Below, in pieces: positions 32,439 to 41,213 of a stretch of DNA of 64,000 nucleotides. Origin of the DNA: Paralithodes platypus (lineage: Eukaryota > Arthropoda > Malacostraca > Decapoda > Lithodidae); the NCBI GenBank assembly GCA_032716605.1, contig CM064572.1, forward strand, positions 41,120,671 to 41,184,670, given 5' to 3'. Under the pieces are notes generated by a model. That model was not told where the DNA came from and made no database searches. It was given only the letters and a program-made list of their open reading frames with translations. The position numbers were made by a program, and so were the translations under genes. How positions within the stretch are numbered: position 1 is the first letter of the stretch; every line of letters starts with the position of its first letter.

Positions 32439-33014
32439 ATGGTCAACATGTCTGCAGTTTATTGCATTCTAAAGCAGGGCTCCTCCAGGTCCGTGGTCAT
32501 CCAGAACCTGGCGGAGAAATTGTTTTATGTGGCCGAACTTCACATCATTATCCTGCATGCGCCATACCTGCCCAGGACAGCAAATCTTTGGGCGGCTGCT
32601 CTGTCAAGGGGACGGAGCACCCAGGTCGAGTGGTCTAAAGACAAAGCATTTTTCGATGTCCTAGCCGTCTCCTGGTGCAATCCGCAGGTGGACTTGTTCA
32701 CTTCACACGAGATGACCAAGCTACTAGACTTCCTTACCCGCCGGTTGCTTTCAGCTAGGACTAGGAACAGGTGGCAGTCGATATACGCTTTTCCTCCACC
32801 CAATGCACTCTTGGTGTGCAGAGTCCTCCACAGGCTGCGAGAATACCTCAGCAAGGTTTGGTTGTTCGCGCTCTTCTGGCCGGCCCAAGCCTGGTACGCT
32901 CAGCTGTACCGATGGTACCCGAGTCCTGTTCCCCTGCCTGTCTCAAGCTTCCATTTGGAGCAGGTTGGAGACCTTGGGACCTCGTTGGCATTTGCATCGT
33001 GGATGTTTGTGTGA
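32439..33014 (+). pseudogene. DIRS-like RNase H region
   Basis: An open frame reading MVNMSAVYCILKQGSSRS, then LHAPYLPRTANLWAAALSRG, STQVEWSKDKAFFDVL and PQVDLFTSHEMTKLLDFL, then FWPAQAWYAQLY. These are the ordered motifs of the RNase H and following region of DIRS-like elements (QGxxRS, ALSRxxxxxxEW, VDLFA-like, WPxQxWY). The frame is 5'-truncated, so the ATG is arbitrary. Confidence 0.75.
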
Positions 33015-33788
33015 CAGGGTGGCTTCCGACTTTTGGGAGCTTCACTGATATGCTTCACCAGCGCTGGACTAAGGCCACATGGATGTCTTACTTGTCTCGT
33101 TGGGAGAGTTTCACTACTTGGATTACTGACACTGTACAAACAGTTGCTTTGGTGTTCCACTCTCTTAATCGCTTGTTTGGGCCACGCGCTAACATGTTCA
33201 ACACCGTTAACACTTAAAGAGCGGGGCCCGACTTAAGTCCGTATCTAAAAAGCAGCAAGTTAGGAGCATTATTAAGGCTTTTAAAGGGTTAAAATCGAGT
33301 GCAAATGGCCGGGAGCGCAGCAGGCCACACGGCCGACACCCAGCGCTTACCGCCGCCCACTGACTCACGCTCCCTCTGTTCTCGAGAGGCCGGCAGTGTA
33401 GCCAGTAGTGAGCGTAGCTGGAAAAAATATGCCGCTATACGCTAAACTCCCATGTTAGTGGTAGCACTGCATGAACACGACGAGTGCTACGTAGCTCGTT
33501 CTGGTCTCATTTTGAAGCTTGTAGCGCCTATTTTTTTGCTGAATAATTTTTTGTTCATGCAGATACTTGATTGATCATTTAGGAGGGCCTGAATATGCCC
33601 AAAATAGCCCAAACCCCCGGCTAGACGAGGGTTAAGAACCACCTGTCTGCCATTAATGTGCCTTTTGAGGCCTTTACGGGGCTGGTGCTCCCTTCAAAGG
33701 AGATGGCTTACTTCATGAATGCCTGTTTTAGGCTCCGACTGCCCCTTCGCCAGATACCGCTAGAAAGGTCTCGCGGGGGGGAGGACTA
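32990..33788 (+). pseudogene. DIRS-like tyrosine recombinase N-terminal part, interrupted
   Basis: Reads GSFTDMLHQRWTKATWMSYL, then SRWESFTTWITDTVQTV, a core-binding (SAM-like) domain of tyrosine recombinases, up to the TTAA at 33207. After the MITE the frame resumes in NHLSAINVPFEAFTGLVLPS. The two pieces are continuous if one TTAA is kept, so the MITE inserted into an otherwise open frame. No catalytic Arg-His-Tyr region remains. Confidence 0.75.
33207..33635. mobile_element. 429-bp TTAA MITE, family 3, inside the DIRS-like recombinase
   Basis: TTAA at 33207-33210 and 33632-33635. The left end is TTAACACTTAAAGAGCGGGG, with the CCCGACTTAAGTCCG motif that is shared with family 2. The right end is GGCTAGACGAGGGTTAA. 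It encodes nothing. Also present at 62210-62638 in Block B copy 2. Confidence 0.8.
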
Positions 33789-33794
33789 GGCCAC

Positions 33795-34000
33795 CACATA
33801 GAATACAAGAGACTTGTACATCCTTGGTCATATGACTACTTAATGCCTACCTACAAAGGAGTACAAAGGAAATCAAGCAACAACAGGTCTAGTGACCCTT
33901 TTAGGCTGCTTGTCCTCCAAAACACTGAGGATCAAGTGTCCAAGCAGTGGGATAGAGTGGGTAAGGGAACATTGGAAAGGGAACTACTGCCCTGGAACTA
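33795..34000 (+). other. Unassigned open segment
   Basis: About 67 codons on the plus strand (IEYKRLVHPWSYDYLMPTYK to LERELLPWN, stop). It has no upstream ATG of its own and no domain I recognise. It may be transposon remnant. The same segment is present near 62822-63024. Confidence 0.3.
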
Positions 34001-34071
34001 ATGTCCGTGGCAGGATTAGGAAGTTAGTAGGGGACAGATGGCTTAGTAACTGATTGGGGGATAAAATAAAG

Positions 34072-34510
34072 TTATTCATTTACAAATGCAGTCAGTCGCG
34101 GGTTTGATGCGAGATATTTGTCTAAGCGGAGTTTAAATGAATTAACAGTGCTGCAGTCTATAACGTCTCGGGGAAGCCCATTCCACAAGTTGACAACTCG
34201 ATTGAAGAAGAAATTCTTGGATTTGTGTGAGTTAAAAGATTTACCAATAATTTTGCAACCGTTTCCCCGAGTATAATTAGATTGGTCGATAGTGAAGTTC
34301 TTACTACAGTTCATATTGTCGATGCCTTTGATGATTTTGAACACTTGAATTAAGTTACCTCTTAATCTGCGCTCAGTTAAAGGATATAGATTTAATTCTC
34401 TAAGACCCTCTTCGTATGGTTTGTTCTTTAGGCTAGGTATCATTTTGGGAACTCTACGTTGAACTCGTTCTAGCTTGTTTATATCTTTTTGGTACCTTAC
34501 CTTATGATAC
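34072..34510 (-). pseudogene. Older CR1-like LINE, C-terminal RT piece
   Basis: Minus strand reads YQKDINKLERVQRRVPKMIP into MIPSLKNKPYEEGLRELNLY and ends WNGLPRDVIDCSTVNSFKLR, the conserved C-terminus of CR1-like RTs. The preceding part of the same RT lies 4.5 kb away at 39075-39487, separated by insertion of another LINE. Confidence 0.85.
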
Positions 34511-34533
34511 CTTATGATGTGTTCGCCACTCTT

Positions 34534-37500
34534 CTAGCGGCACCAAGGAGCGCGACGCCCCTCGTTTTGGGTGGTGATTTGGTGCAGTAGACTGTTTGAA
34601 GCGACAGCTCGCTCCCTTACGAGGATGGGCTCGTCTGGCACCTTTTGCAGTTCGACATCCAGGGCTCTCCTGAAGCTGTCTAACGAGACGTCCCTCATGT
34701 CTCTTACTCGCCGTGGGAGTTTGTTGAAGAGACGTGGGCCTCTGTGTGATAACCAGCCCTCTCGCAGAGAGCCCATAGCACCCCTGTTATTCATCCGGGG
34801 GATTTCGCATTCCCAGCCTCTCCTATCACTGAATTTCATGACTATCGGAGTATGTAGGTTTGGTACTAAACCCTCTGCGATTTTCCACGTGTATATTATT
34901 AGGTAACGTTCTCTTCTACGTTCCAGTGAGTACAGATTCAGTGCTCTTAAACGCTCCCAATAGTGTAGCTGTTTTATCGAACTTATATGCGAAGTGAAAT
35001 TTCTTTGTACACTCTCTACGTCATTTATTTCACCTGCTTTGTATGGGGATGTTAATACGCTACAATATTCAAGCTGCGGTAGCACTAGAGATTTGAAGAG
35101 CGTTATCATAGGTACTTCACCGCGTGTTTTAAAAGTACGCAGAATCCAACCCGTTAGACGTTTCGCAGCCGCCACTTTGACCTGGTTATGTAGTTTGAAA
35201 CCCATATTTTCAGACATTAATACCCCAAGGTCTTTCACATTGTCTTTCCGTTCTATTATGTGGTTAGATTCTGTTAAGTAATTTGTAATTTCTTTAACAC
35301 CATTATTATCTCCGTACCGTATTAATTGGAATTTTTCCTCATTGAATTGCATGTTGTTTTCCCTGGTCCACTGGAACACTACATTCATGTCTTCCTTCAG
35401 TCGGCCCGTGTCTTCTTGTGTGTTTACTATCTTGCTTAATTTTGTGTCATCAGCAAAAGACGACACCGTACTGTGTCTGGTGTTGGTATCTATGTCGCAA
35501 ATTAGTATGAGGAACAGAAGGGGCGCTAGCACTGTTCCTTGGGGCACTGAGCTTTTGACATCCGAAGGCTCAGATGTGACTTGGTTTACTGCTACTGATT
35601 GTTTTCGGTTTACGAGGAAATTGTATATCCACCGTCCGATTTTCCCAGTTATACCTTTTGCTTTCAGTTTGTGGGCTATTATACCATGATCACATTTATC
35701 AAATGCCTTAGCAAAATCGGTGTAAATGACATCCACGTTTTTCTGTTCATCTAGCGCTTTAAGAATTTTGTCATGGTGTTCCAAAAGTTGTGAGAGACAT
35801 GATCTTCCCGCTCTGAACCCATGTTGACCGGTGTTGTGTAGTTCATTTGTCTCCATGAATGTTGAAATTTTTCTTCGCAGGACTCGTTCGAAAACTTTAA
35901 TGATGTGAGAGGTTAGAGCTACCGGGCGGTAGTTTTTTGGTAGTGCTTTACTCCCTCCTTTATGCAGTGGGGCAATTATTGCGTTTTTCAAGCTATCTGG
36001 TATGTCACCAGTGTCTAGACTCCTTCTCCACATTATAGCCAGGGGTTTTGAGAGGTTTTCCTTACATTTCTTCATTAGGATCAAATTCCATGAGTCCGGG
36101 CCTGGTGCCGAGTGGGATGGCATGTTGGAAATGGCCTCTTCTATGTCTTTTGGACCGAAATCAATATCCAGCATCTGAGGGGTTTCCGTGGGGGAGGTTT
36201 CCATGAAAAATATATTTTGGTCTCTGATGACTTTTGTTTCATCAGGCTCACTGAATGCCATTTCATACTGCCTGCTTAAGAGTTCGCTCATTTCCTTTTT
36301 GTCCCCTGTGAAAGAGCCATCCCCTTTGCTCAGTGGGCCGATGTTTGATGTTGTTTTAGCCATTTGTTTGGCGTATGAAAAGAAGTATTTGGAATTTTCC
36401 TTTATACCTGCAATAGCTTTCCTCTCCTCTTCCATATGTTGTAGTTCATATGATATTCTTAGCCTTTGTTCAATTTCCACAATTTCTCTATCTATTTCGG
36501 CCTTTTGCCTATCCTGTAGATTTTGATGTGTGCGTCATTGTGTGAGTAATTTTCTTCTTCTGTACAGCCTCCTCCTTTCCCGATCTTGTTTGCTTCTTCG
36601 TTTTGTTTGTCTTGCAGGTATATGGTGGCTACAGATTTGGGTCATGGTTTCTGTTATTAAGACTAGACATTCTGCTGGTGTCAGGTTATTCATTAAATCT
36701 TCCCAGTCTATTTCCTCCATTTCTTGATTTACCTCTTCCCACCTAATGTTTTTGTTATTGAAGTTAAATTTACTGAAGGGGCCGGTTTTTGTTCTCGATT
36801 CTGAGGTTGTCTGTACACTTTCTAAGGTTGTTTTGATCTCAATTAATTTATGATCTGAGTATGTTGTGTCCGATATGTTAATGCTGTGTACTAGAGAGTC
36901 GTTGTTAGTGAAGACCAGGTCTAAGATATTGTTTTCCCGTGTGGGTTCAGCAATATGTTGGGTAAGACTAAAAAAATTGCAGCAAAGTTCAAAAAGCTCT
37001 CTCGTATTTGCTTCTCCGATGTTGTTTGCCACTAACTGGTTTTCTAGTTGTCTCCATTTAATGTTTGGTAGGTAAAAGTCTCCTAGCCATATAATATTTG
37101 GTGTTGTGTTCCCCAGGGTTTCCACTTCTGATTTTATTTTGTTGAGCTGGGTTTTGAATTCTTCTCGGGATGAGTCTGGAGGCCTGTATGTAACAATAAC
37201 TGCTAAATTTAGGGATTCTATTTTAACTCCAAGTATTTCCACCACTTCATTACTGTTATTTAGGAATTCAGTACATATCAGTGAGTCATGGATGTACAAG
37301 GCTATACCTCCATGTGATCTATGCGTTCTGTCCGCCCTATGTAGGTTGTAACCAGGAATCCATACCTCACTATCTTCCTGATCTTTAACCCTTAATTAGC
37401 GGCTCACCACATAAGTCGTATTTAATAAAGCTGGACTATGTGGCGGCGCTCGACATAGGTCGAGTGGCAATTTCAGCACGTAATGTTGCTGAGAGAGAGA

Positions 37501-38047
37501 GACAAGTGGTGGCAGGAGAGTAGCGAGCGTATGACTGCTCCAGACCACCGCGGCGAACATACTGACACGAATCCCAGCTCCCTCCTCCCTCTCTCACTCG
37601 CTATATAAGGAATTGTATCGGGAAAGTGGCTAATTACATGCTTTTTTCACTCGCGTTGCACGGTTATTGCAAGAAAACTAGCCATCATAAAAGGATCGTT
37701 ATGGTGTCATTCGAAAGCTCTGTTTATGCCCTTTCAGGGATAGATACTTGTTTTACGTTCTGGGTCTTATTTAGGCATGAAAATTATCACGTAAACAGCC
37801 CTATTTTGGCTAAAAACACCCCGCTGGGCGGTACATATAAATAAACCGCATAGGCCGCTCTTAAGGTGTTAATGTGAGTTTCTGTGAGAGCCGTATATAT
37901 AGCGTCTCCTTCTTCTAGCAGGCCCCTAATAAATGGTACTTTGTTCGTGGTTCTATTTTTTAGGCCTTGGATATTTGCAAACAAGATTGGGGAGAGATTG
38001 TTTGGAGTACTATGTGTACCTAATAGTCTTCGGGATGTATTTGCCAC
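34534..38047 (-). pseudogene. LINE ORF2 (endonuclease plus reverse transcriptase), one stop and one MITE
   Basis: EN: FANIQGLKNRTTNKVPFIRG and ALTETHI (37873-38047), then after the MITE GIALYIHDSL, NIIWLGDFYLPNIKW (the usual GDFN Asn is Tyr here) and TYSDHKLIEIK. RT: HSAPGPDSWNLILMKKC, YRPVALTSHIIKVFERVL, QHGFRAGRSCLSQLLEHHD, YTDFAKAFDKCDHGII, SSVPQGTVLAPLLFLI and SSFADDTKLSKIV (FADD catalytic box). The C-terminus ends LQKVPDEPILVRERA. A TGA at 36535-36537 splits it, but both sides share a frame. The MITE adds 484 bases net; removing it restores the frame. Otherwise intact. Confidence 0.85.
37385..37872 (+). mobile_element. 488-bp TTAA MITE, family 1, copy B, inside the LINE endonuclease
   Basis: TTAA at 37385-37388 and 37869-37872. 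Starts TTAACCCTTAATTAGCGGCT. It is nearly identical to 12844-13331. It lies in the ORF2 endonuclease reading frame of the CR1-like LINE. Confidence 0.92.
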
Positions 38048-39066
38048 TCTTGAGAGGCCAGGAGGTGCTCGAGGTGTTCTATGTGCTCTTCCATCTCCCT
38101 CAGTCTCTTCATCTTCGTCTGCCCTTTCCCTCCTTGCCTTTTTCCTCTGTCTCGTCCTCGCATAGCTAGAGAGTTTTTTGGGCTACCATTCGTGTTAGGT
38201 CTAGCATATCTCCAAGTCCCTTTAATATGAAAAGCTGGGCATTTCATATTGTAGCAGCTCTTGTTCTCAAGTGATGTCTTGCAAAGGGATGGGTGGTGGT
38301 ATTTGCAGGTTTCACCAAATCTACATTTTCCATGACTGGTTATGTTGTTGCAAATTTTGGGATGAGCAAATCTACATGACTTCCCATTATATTGGCCCTT
38401 TTGACCAAAGTAGCACCTTCTTTCCAGATAATATCTGCACACTGGTGTAGACAACCCCAGTAGGTGTGGCTGGGGCTGCGAGGGGTTATGTGGTGAGCTA
38501 AGTGTGGTTGTGGTTGATAGTGGGCTTGGTGTATGGGTGGGTGAGGCCTGCAGGGGGGTGGAGTTACGTGTCGGTTGTAGGTGGGCAGGTGGTGAGCTAT
38601 GCTGGGTCTGGGAGGGGGAGGTCTGGTAGTTGGGGGAAATAGTGGTGTGGTTTATGGATGGTGTGGTGTTATGAGGTGGTGTAGAGGGGGGCTGGGCGTC
38701 TTGATCTGCCGGGCGTAAGTAGGCAGATGGCAGAGGTGTGGAGGGGGGCGGGTCATGTGGGGAGGCGGGAGGCGTTGGCGGTGTGGTATTTGGTGACGTC
38801 TCGGTGTTTCGAGGTGGTAGGGAGGGGGCTGATGAGAGTTTTTGTGTGGGAAGAGTTGTGTGTGGTGTTTGTTCAGAGGGAGGTGTTGTTGGTTGTTTTG
38901 GGTGAGACGAAATAGGAGTACTTGAATTCGATACGGTTGTGGTCAGGGATGTATGAGGGGAAATTCTTGGTGTGTTTCCCCAATTTTGTTGGAATAACAC
39001 CGCCTCTTGGCTATATTTAGGTCTATCTTGTACTTCTGTTTTTTCCACAGTCTGGATGATTTGCAT
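38020..39066 (-). CDS. LINE ORF1 protein with three CCCH zinc fingers
   Basis: A 348-residue frame. The N-terminal two thirds are Pro/Thr/Ser-rich and disordered. About residues 210-285 hold three CCCH fingers: one starting CRYYLERRC and ending CRFAH, then CNNITSHGKCRFGETCKYHH, then CKTSLENKSCYNMKCPAFH. A basic linker and a short coiled-coil-like end (MKRLREMEEHIEHLEHLLAS) follow. CCCH fingers bind RNA in other families, which suits an ORF1 ribonucleoprotein role. The first few residues may come from the interrupted host element, so the real start is uncertain. Ends four codons into ORF2 in another frame. Confidence 0.8.
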   Translation of the reverse strand: MQIIQTVEKTEVQDRPKYSQEAVLFQQNWGNTPRISPHTSLTTTVSNSSTPISSHPKQPTTPPSEQTPHTTLPTQKLSSAPSLPPRNTETSPNTTPPTPPASPHDPPPSTPLPSAYLRPADQDAQPPSTPPHNTTPSINHTTISPNYQTSPSQTQHSSPPAHLQPTRNSTPLQASPTHTPSPLSTTTTLSSPHNPSQPQPHLLGLSTPVCRYYLERRCYFGQKGQYNGKSCRFAHPKICNNITSHGKCRFGETCKYHHPSLCKTSLENKSCYNMKCPAFHIKGTWRYARPNTNGSPKNSLAMRGRDRGKRQGGKGQTKMKRLREMEEHIEHLEHLLASQEWQIHPEDY

Positions 39067-39074
39067 TGCAGGAT

Positions 39075-39487
39075 TGAACGCAGTATTCCAGAAGAGGGCG
39101 TACTAAGGAATTGTAAAGGGTTAGGATAACTTCTTTGGATTTATGCTCAAATGACCTGCCTATAAAGCCAATTATTTTGTTTGCCTTCTTAACAACTTCT
39201 GAACATTGTTGACTCGGTTTTAGGTTACTCAATATTGTTACTCCCAGATCGGTTTCTCTGTTTACATTCTTAAGCTGAGTGCCATTCATCGAGTAGTTTG
39301 CTTTCTCATTTAGGTATCCGATATGTAGTACTTTACATTTATCCGCATTGAAACTCATTTGCCAAATTTGGGCCCAACATGACAATTTATCTAGATTGCA
39401 TTGCATATCGTCAACTTGTTCTTTTGAGAGTACGCTATTTGCAATTTTTGTATCGTCAGCAAATTGATGCTTTTTTAATTGATACAC
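39075..39487 (-). pseudogene. Older CR1-like LINE, RT piece before the insertion
   Basis: Minus strand reads HQFADDTKIANSVLSKEQVD (FADD catalytic box), WAQIWQMSFNADKCKVLHIG, DLGVTILSNLKPSQQCSEVV and LYNSLVRPLLEYCVQ, typical of CR1-like RT. It stops at the insertion of the other LINE and resumes at 34510. The 5' part of this element is missing beyond about 39487. Confidence 0.85.
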
Positions 39488-39530
39488 ATGTAACTACATT
39501 ATCTTGATATGCACCATGTAGTGAGCGTGG

Positions 39531-39577
39531 CCGGACGGATTGCCGACGGACATTTGGCCGAACGGACATTTGGCCGA
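39531..39577. repeat. 47-bp left arm of the telomere-repeat element
   Basis: Exact reverse complement of 39747-39793. It contains the duplicated CGGACATTTGGCCGA motif. Confidence 0.95.
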
Positions 39578-39580
39578 ACG

Positions 39581-39740
39581 GTTAGGTTAAGTTAGGTTAG
39601 GTTAGGTTAGGTTAGGTTAGGTTAGGTTAGGTTAGGTTAGGTTAGGTTAGGTTAGGTTAGGTTAGGTTAGGTTAGGTTAGGTTAGGTTAAATTAGGTTAG
39701 GTTAGGTTAGGCTAGGTTAGGTTTTGTTAGGTTAGGTTAG
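39581..39740. repeat. Interstitial (TTAGG)n telomeric repeat
   Basis: About 32 units of GGTTA with a few variant units (TTAAG, TTAAA, GCTA and GTTTT steps, mostly near 39590 and 39690-39726). TTAGG is the arthropod telomere motif. Confidence 0.95.
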
Positions 39741-39746
39741 GGTCTG

Positions 39747-39793
39747 TCGGCCAAATGTCCGTTCGGCCAAATGTCCGTCGGCAATCCGTCCGG
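39747..39793. repeat. 47-bp right arm of the telomere-repeat element
   Basis: Exact reverse complement of 39531-39577. Confidence 0.95.
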
Positions 39794-39926
39794 GAGCCGT
39801 AGTTACACTCTTTTTTCTAATAAACAACAAGGTTTATTGTGTCTTTTCTTGATCAGCTGATTATACAAAGGTTTGTGTTTTGCTGTGTGGATGTCCGCCT
39901 CCGACTTGGGATTCAAGCCCTACGCT

Positions 39927-40026
39927 GGATAACATAAAGACTACTACTAAATTGGGAGGTTTGACGACCTCCCAAATAACCAAATAAGGAAAACCTCCTA
40001 ATTTAGTAGTAGTCTCTACGTTATCC
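39927..40026. repeat. 36-bp inverted repeat hairpin
   Basis: Arms at 39927-39962 and 39991-40026 (GGATAACATAAAGACTACTA inward) with few mismatches and a 28-base loop, which itself holds GGAGG/CCTCC. Possible miniature element; no target duplication seen. Confidence 0.75.
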
Positions 40027-40323
40027 AACCATTAGACAACCTGTCTAGGGTCCTCGATTTTTATGTGACTGACTCTCATAGGCTATGAATGTTCCGTCGT
40101 GGGCATTAATAGGGTGTGATTTTTCTATAGGGACGTGCATTTGACAGGTATTACCAAGAATTTAATACAGATTTGTTTTTGGTGTCCACGCATCCAAAGA
40201 CATCCCTAGGACTCATCATTGCCCTGTGCTAGACCTAGGCCAGGAAAAGTTTATCTTTAGGACCGACAGTAGTCCCATCGATTTTTATAAGAACATAAGA
40301 AAATGAGAATCTGCCGATGATCG

Positions 40324-40975
40324 GTAATAATGGCACAGGTAAAAATTGCACAAGTAATAATGGCACAGGTATAATTATATGGTATTGAAAATACATATTA
40401 CATTTAAAATCGTGTAGGAACATTGTTCAGACATGAGAACAACTTTAAAAAATGTTAACAACTAGAATCTCATGCTGTGACCAAGCTCACGTAACACTTG
40501 ATGGAGGTTTTTCCTTCCTTCTGTATAGTCTCTGCATATTTTGTTTAGTCTTTGTTGCAGATCAACATATACTTTCTTTGTTTTCTTCCTGTGTGGCTCT
40601 CCAACTGAGTCCCTAGCAATCACTGCACTCATAACATCCTCGTCCTTCTGAATGGTTCTGAAAAGTTTCCAGATAGATGGATGCTGGTATCCAACAAGAT
40701 GGTAACATTTGTTGTTCCAGCCTTTCAGAAATGTCGATTACCCAGATTCAATGATTATGTGTTTGGATTAATTTTCGATAGTACCATGTTATATTGTTGT
40801 GTGGTTCATAAAGATTCATAAAGGTTCATTAAGATGTTAAAACTTCCAGAAGTTTTTATTACCCAGATTCAATTAATTTGTTTTTAGTTGAGAATTTGTT
40901 TTTCTAATTTTCCACTTGTGCCATATTTACTTGTGCCATTTTTACCTGTGACATTTTTACCTGTGCCATTATTAC
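40324..40975 (-). mobile_element. MULE-like DNA transposon, deletion derivative
   Basis: Perfect 17-bp terminal inverted repeats (GTAATAATGGCACAGGT) at 40324-40340 and 40959-40975, which extend imperfectly for about 30 bp as internal repeats of the same motif. Inside is a transposase C-terminus on the minus strand. Flanking 9-mers do not match, so no target duplication can be claimed. Confidence 0.7.
40462..40738 (-). pseudogene. MULE-type transposase C-terminal remnant
   Basis: Minus strand reads FLKGWNNKCYHLVGYQHPSI then WKLFRTIQKDEDVMSAVIAR and ends LHQVLRELGHSMRF before a TAG. W-N then G-x-x-HPxIWKL is the conserved end of MULE (Mutator-like) transposases. A stop lies a few codons upstream, and the catalytic DDE region is absent. 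Confidence 0.65.
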
Positions 40976-41213
40976 TTAAATTCACAGAAAGCTGATTGGC
41001 CCACACAAGGCAGATCCCTCTTTTACCCAACCCTATTTTTGTTTACTTTACTTTACTGTGTTCGTCCAAGTTTTGGTTTGTTTATTTTGCAAGTTTTACA
41101 TTATAATAAGGCCTAATTATAGGCCCAACTCACTATAGTCTTTCAAAATTAAGAAGACCCCTGGGTTGGGCCAGGTAGTCTTGTGCGGGGTTGTCAAATA
41201 TTTTAGCCTTTAA

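Larger units (their letters stand above)
32403..33790 (+). mobile_element. DIRS-like tyrosine-recombinase retroelement fragment, split by a MITE
   Basis: RNase H-region and tyrosine-recombinase N-terminal coding remnants in overlapping frames, as in DIRS/Ngaro-type elements. The RT and the recombinase catalytic domain are missing. A TTAA MITE (33207-33635) interrupts the recombinase frame. A near-identical copy is at 61405-62790. Confidence 0.75.
34511..39070 (-). mobile_element. CR1-like LINE, nearly complete, nested in an older CR1 copy
   Basis: ORF1 (39066-38020) and ORF2 (38047-34534) in the usual order, overlapping by 28 bases. The 3' end is a short ATAAGGTATC-type tandem repeat (about 34492-34516) instead of poly-A, as CR1 elements have. 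Insertion boundaries are fixed to within about 15 bases by the interrupted host RT. It is damaged only by one stop codon and one MITE that I can see. Confidence 0.85.
39490..39806. mobile_element. Inverted-repeat element filled with telomeric repeat
   Basis: A perfect 47-bp inverted repeat at 39531-39577 and 39747-39793 (CCGGACGGATTGCCGACGGA... inward; each arm has two copies of CGGACATTTGGCCGA). Between the arms is about 165 bp of GGTTA repeat. A weaker outer pair, GTAACTAC at 39490-39497 and GTAGTTAC at 39799-39806, may mark the real ends. No protein is encoded and no clear target duplication was found. Confidence 0.75.

Noticed and set aside
33795..34000. Host exon interpretation of the 67-codon open segment
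   Set aside because: No splice context or known domain; it sits between two transposon remnants, so I list it only as unassigned.
39581..39740. A true chromosome end
   Set aside because: The array is only about 160 bp, is bordered by perfect inverted repeats and has transposon sequence on both sides.
40324..40975. Target-site duplication of the MULE
   Set aside because: The nine bases outside each terminus do not match.
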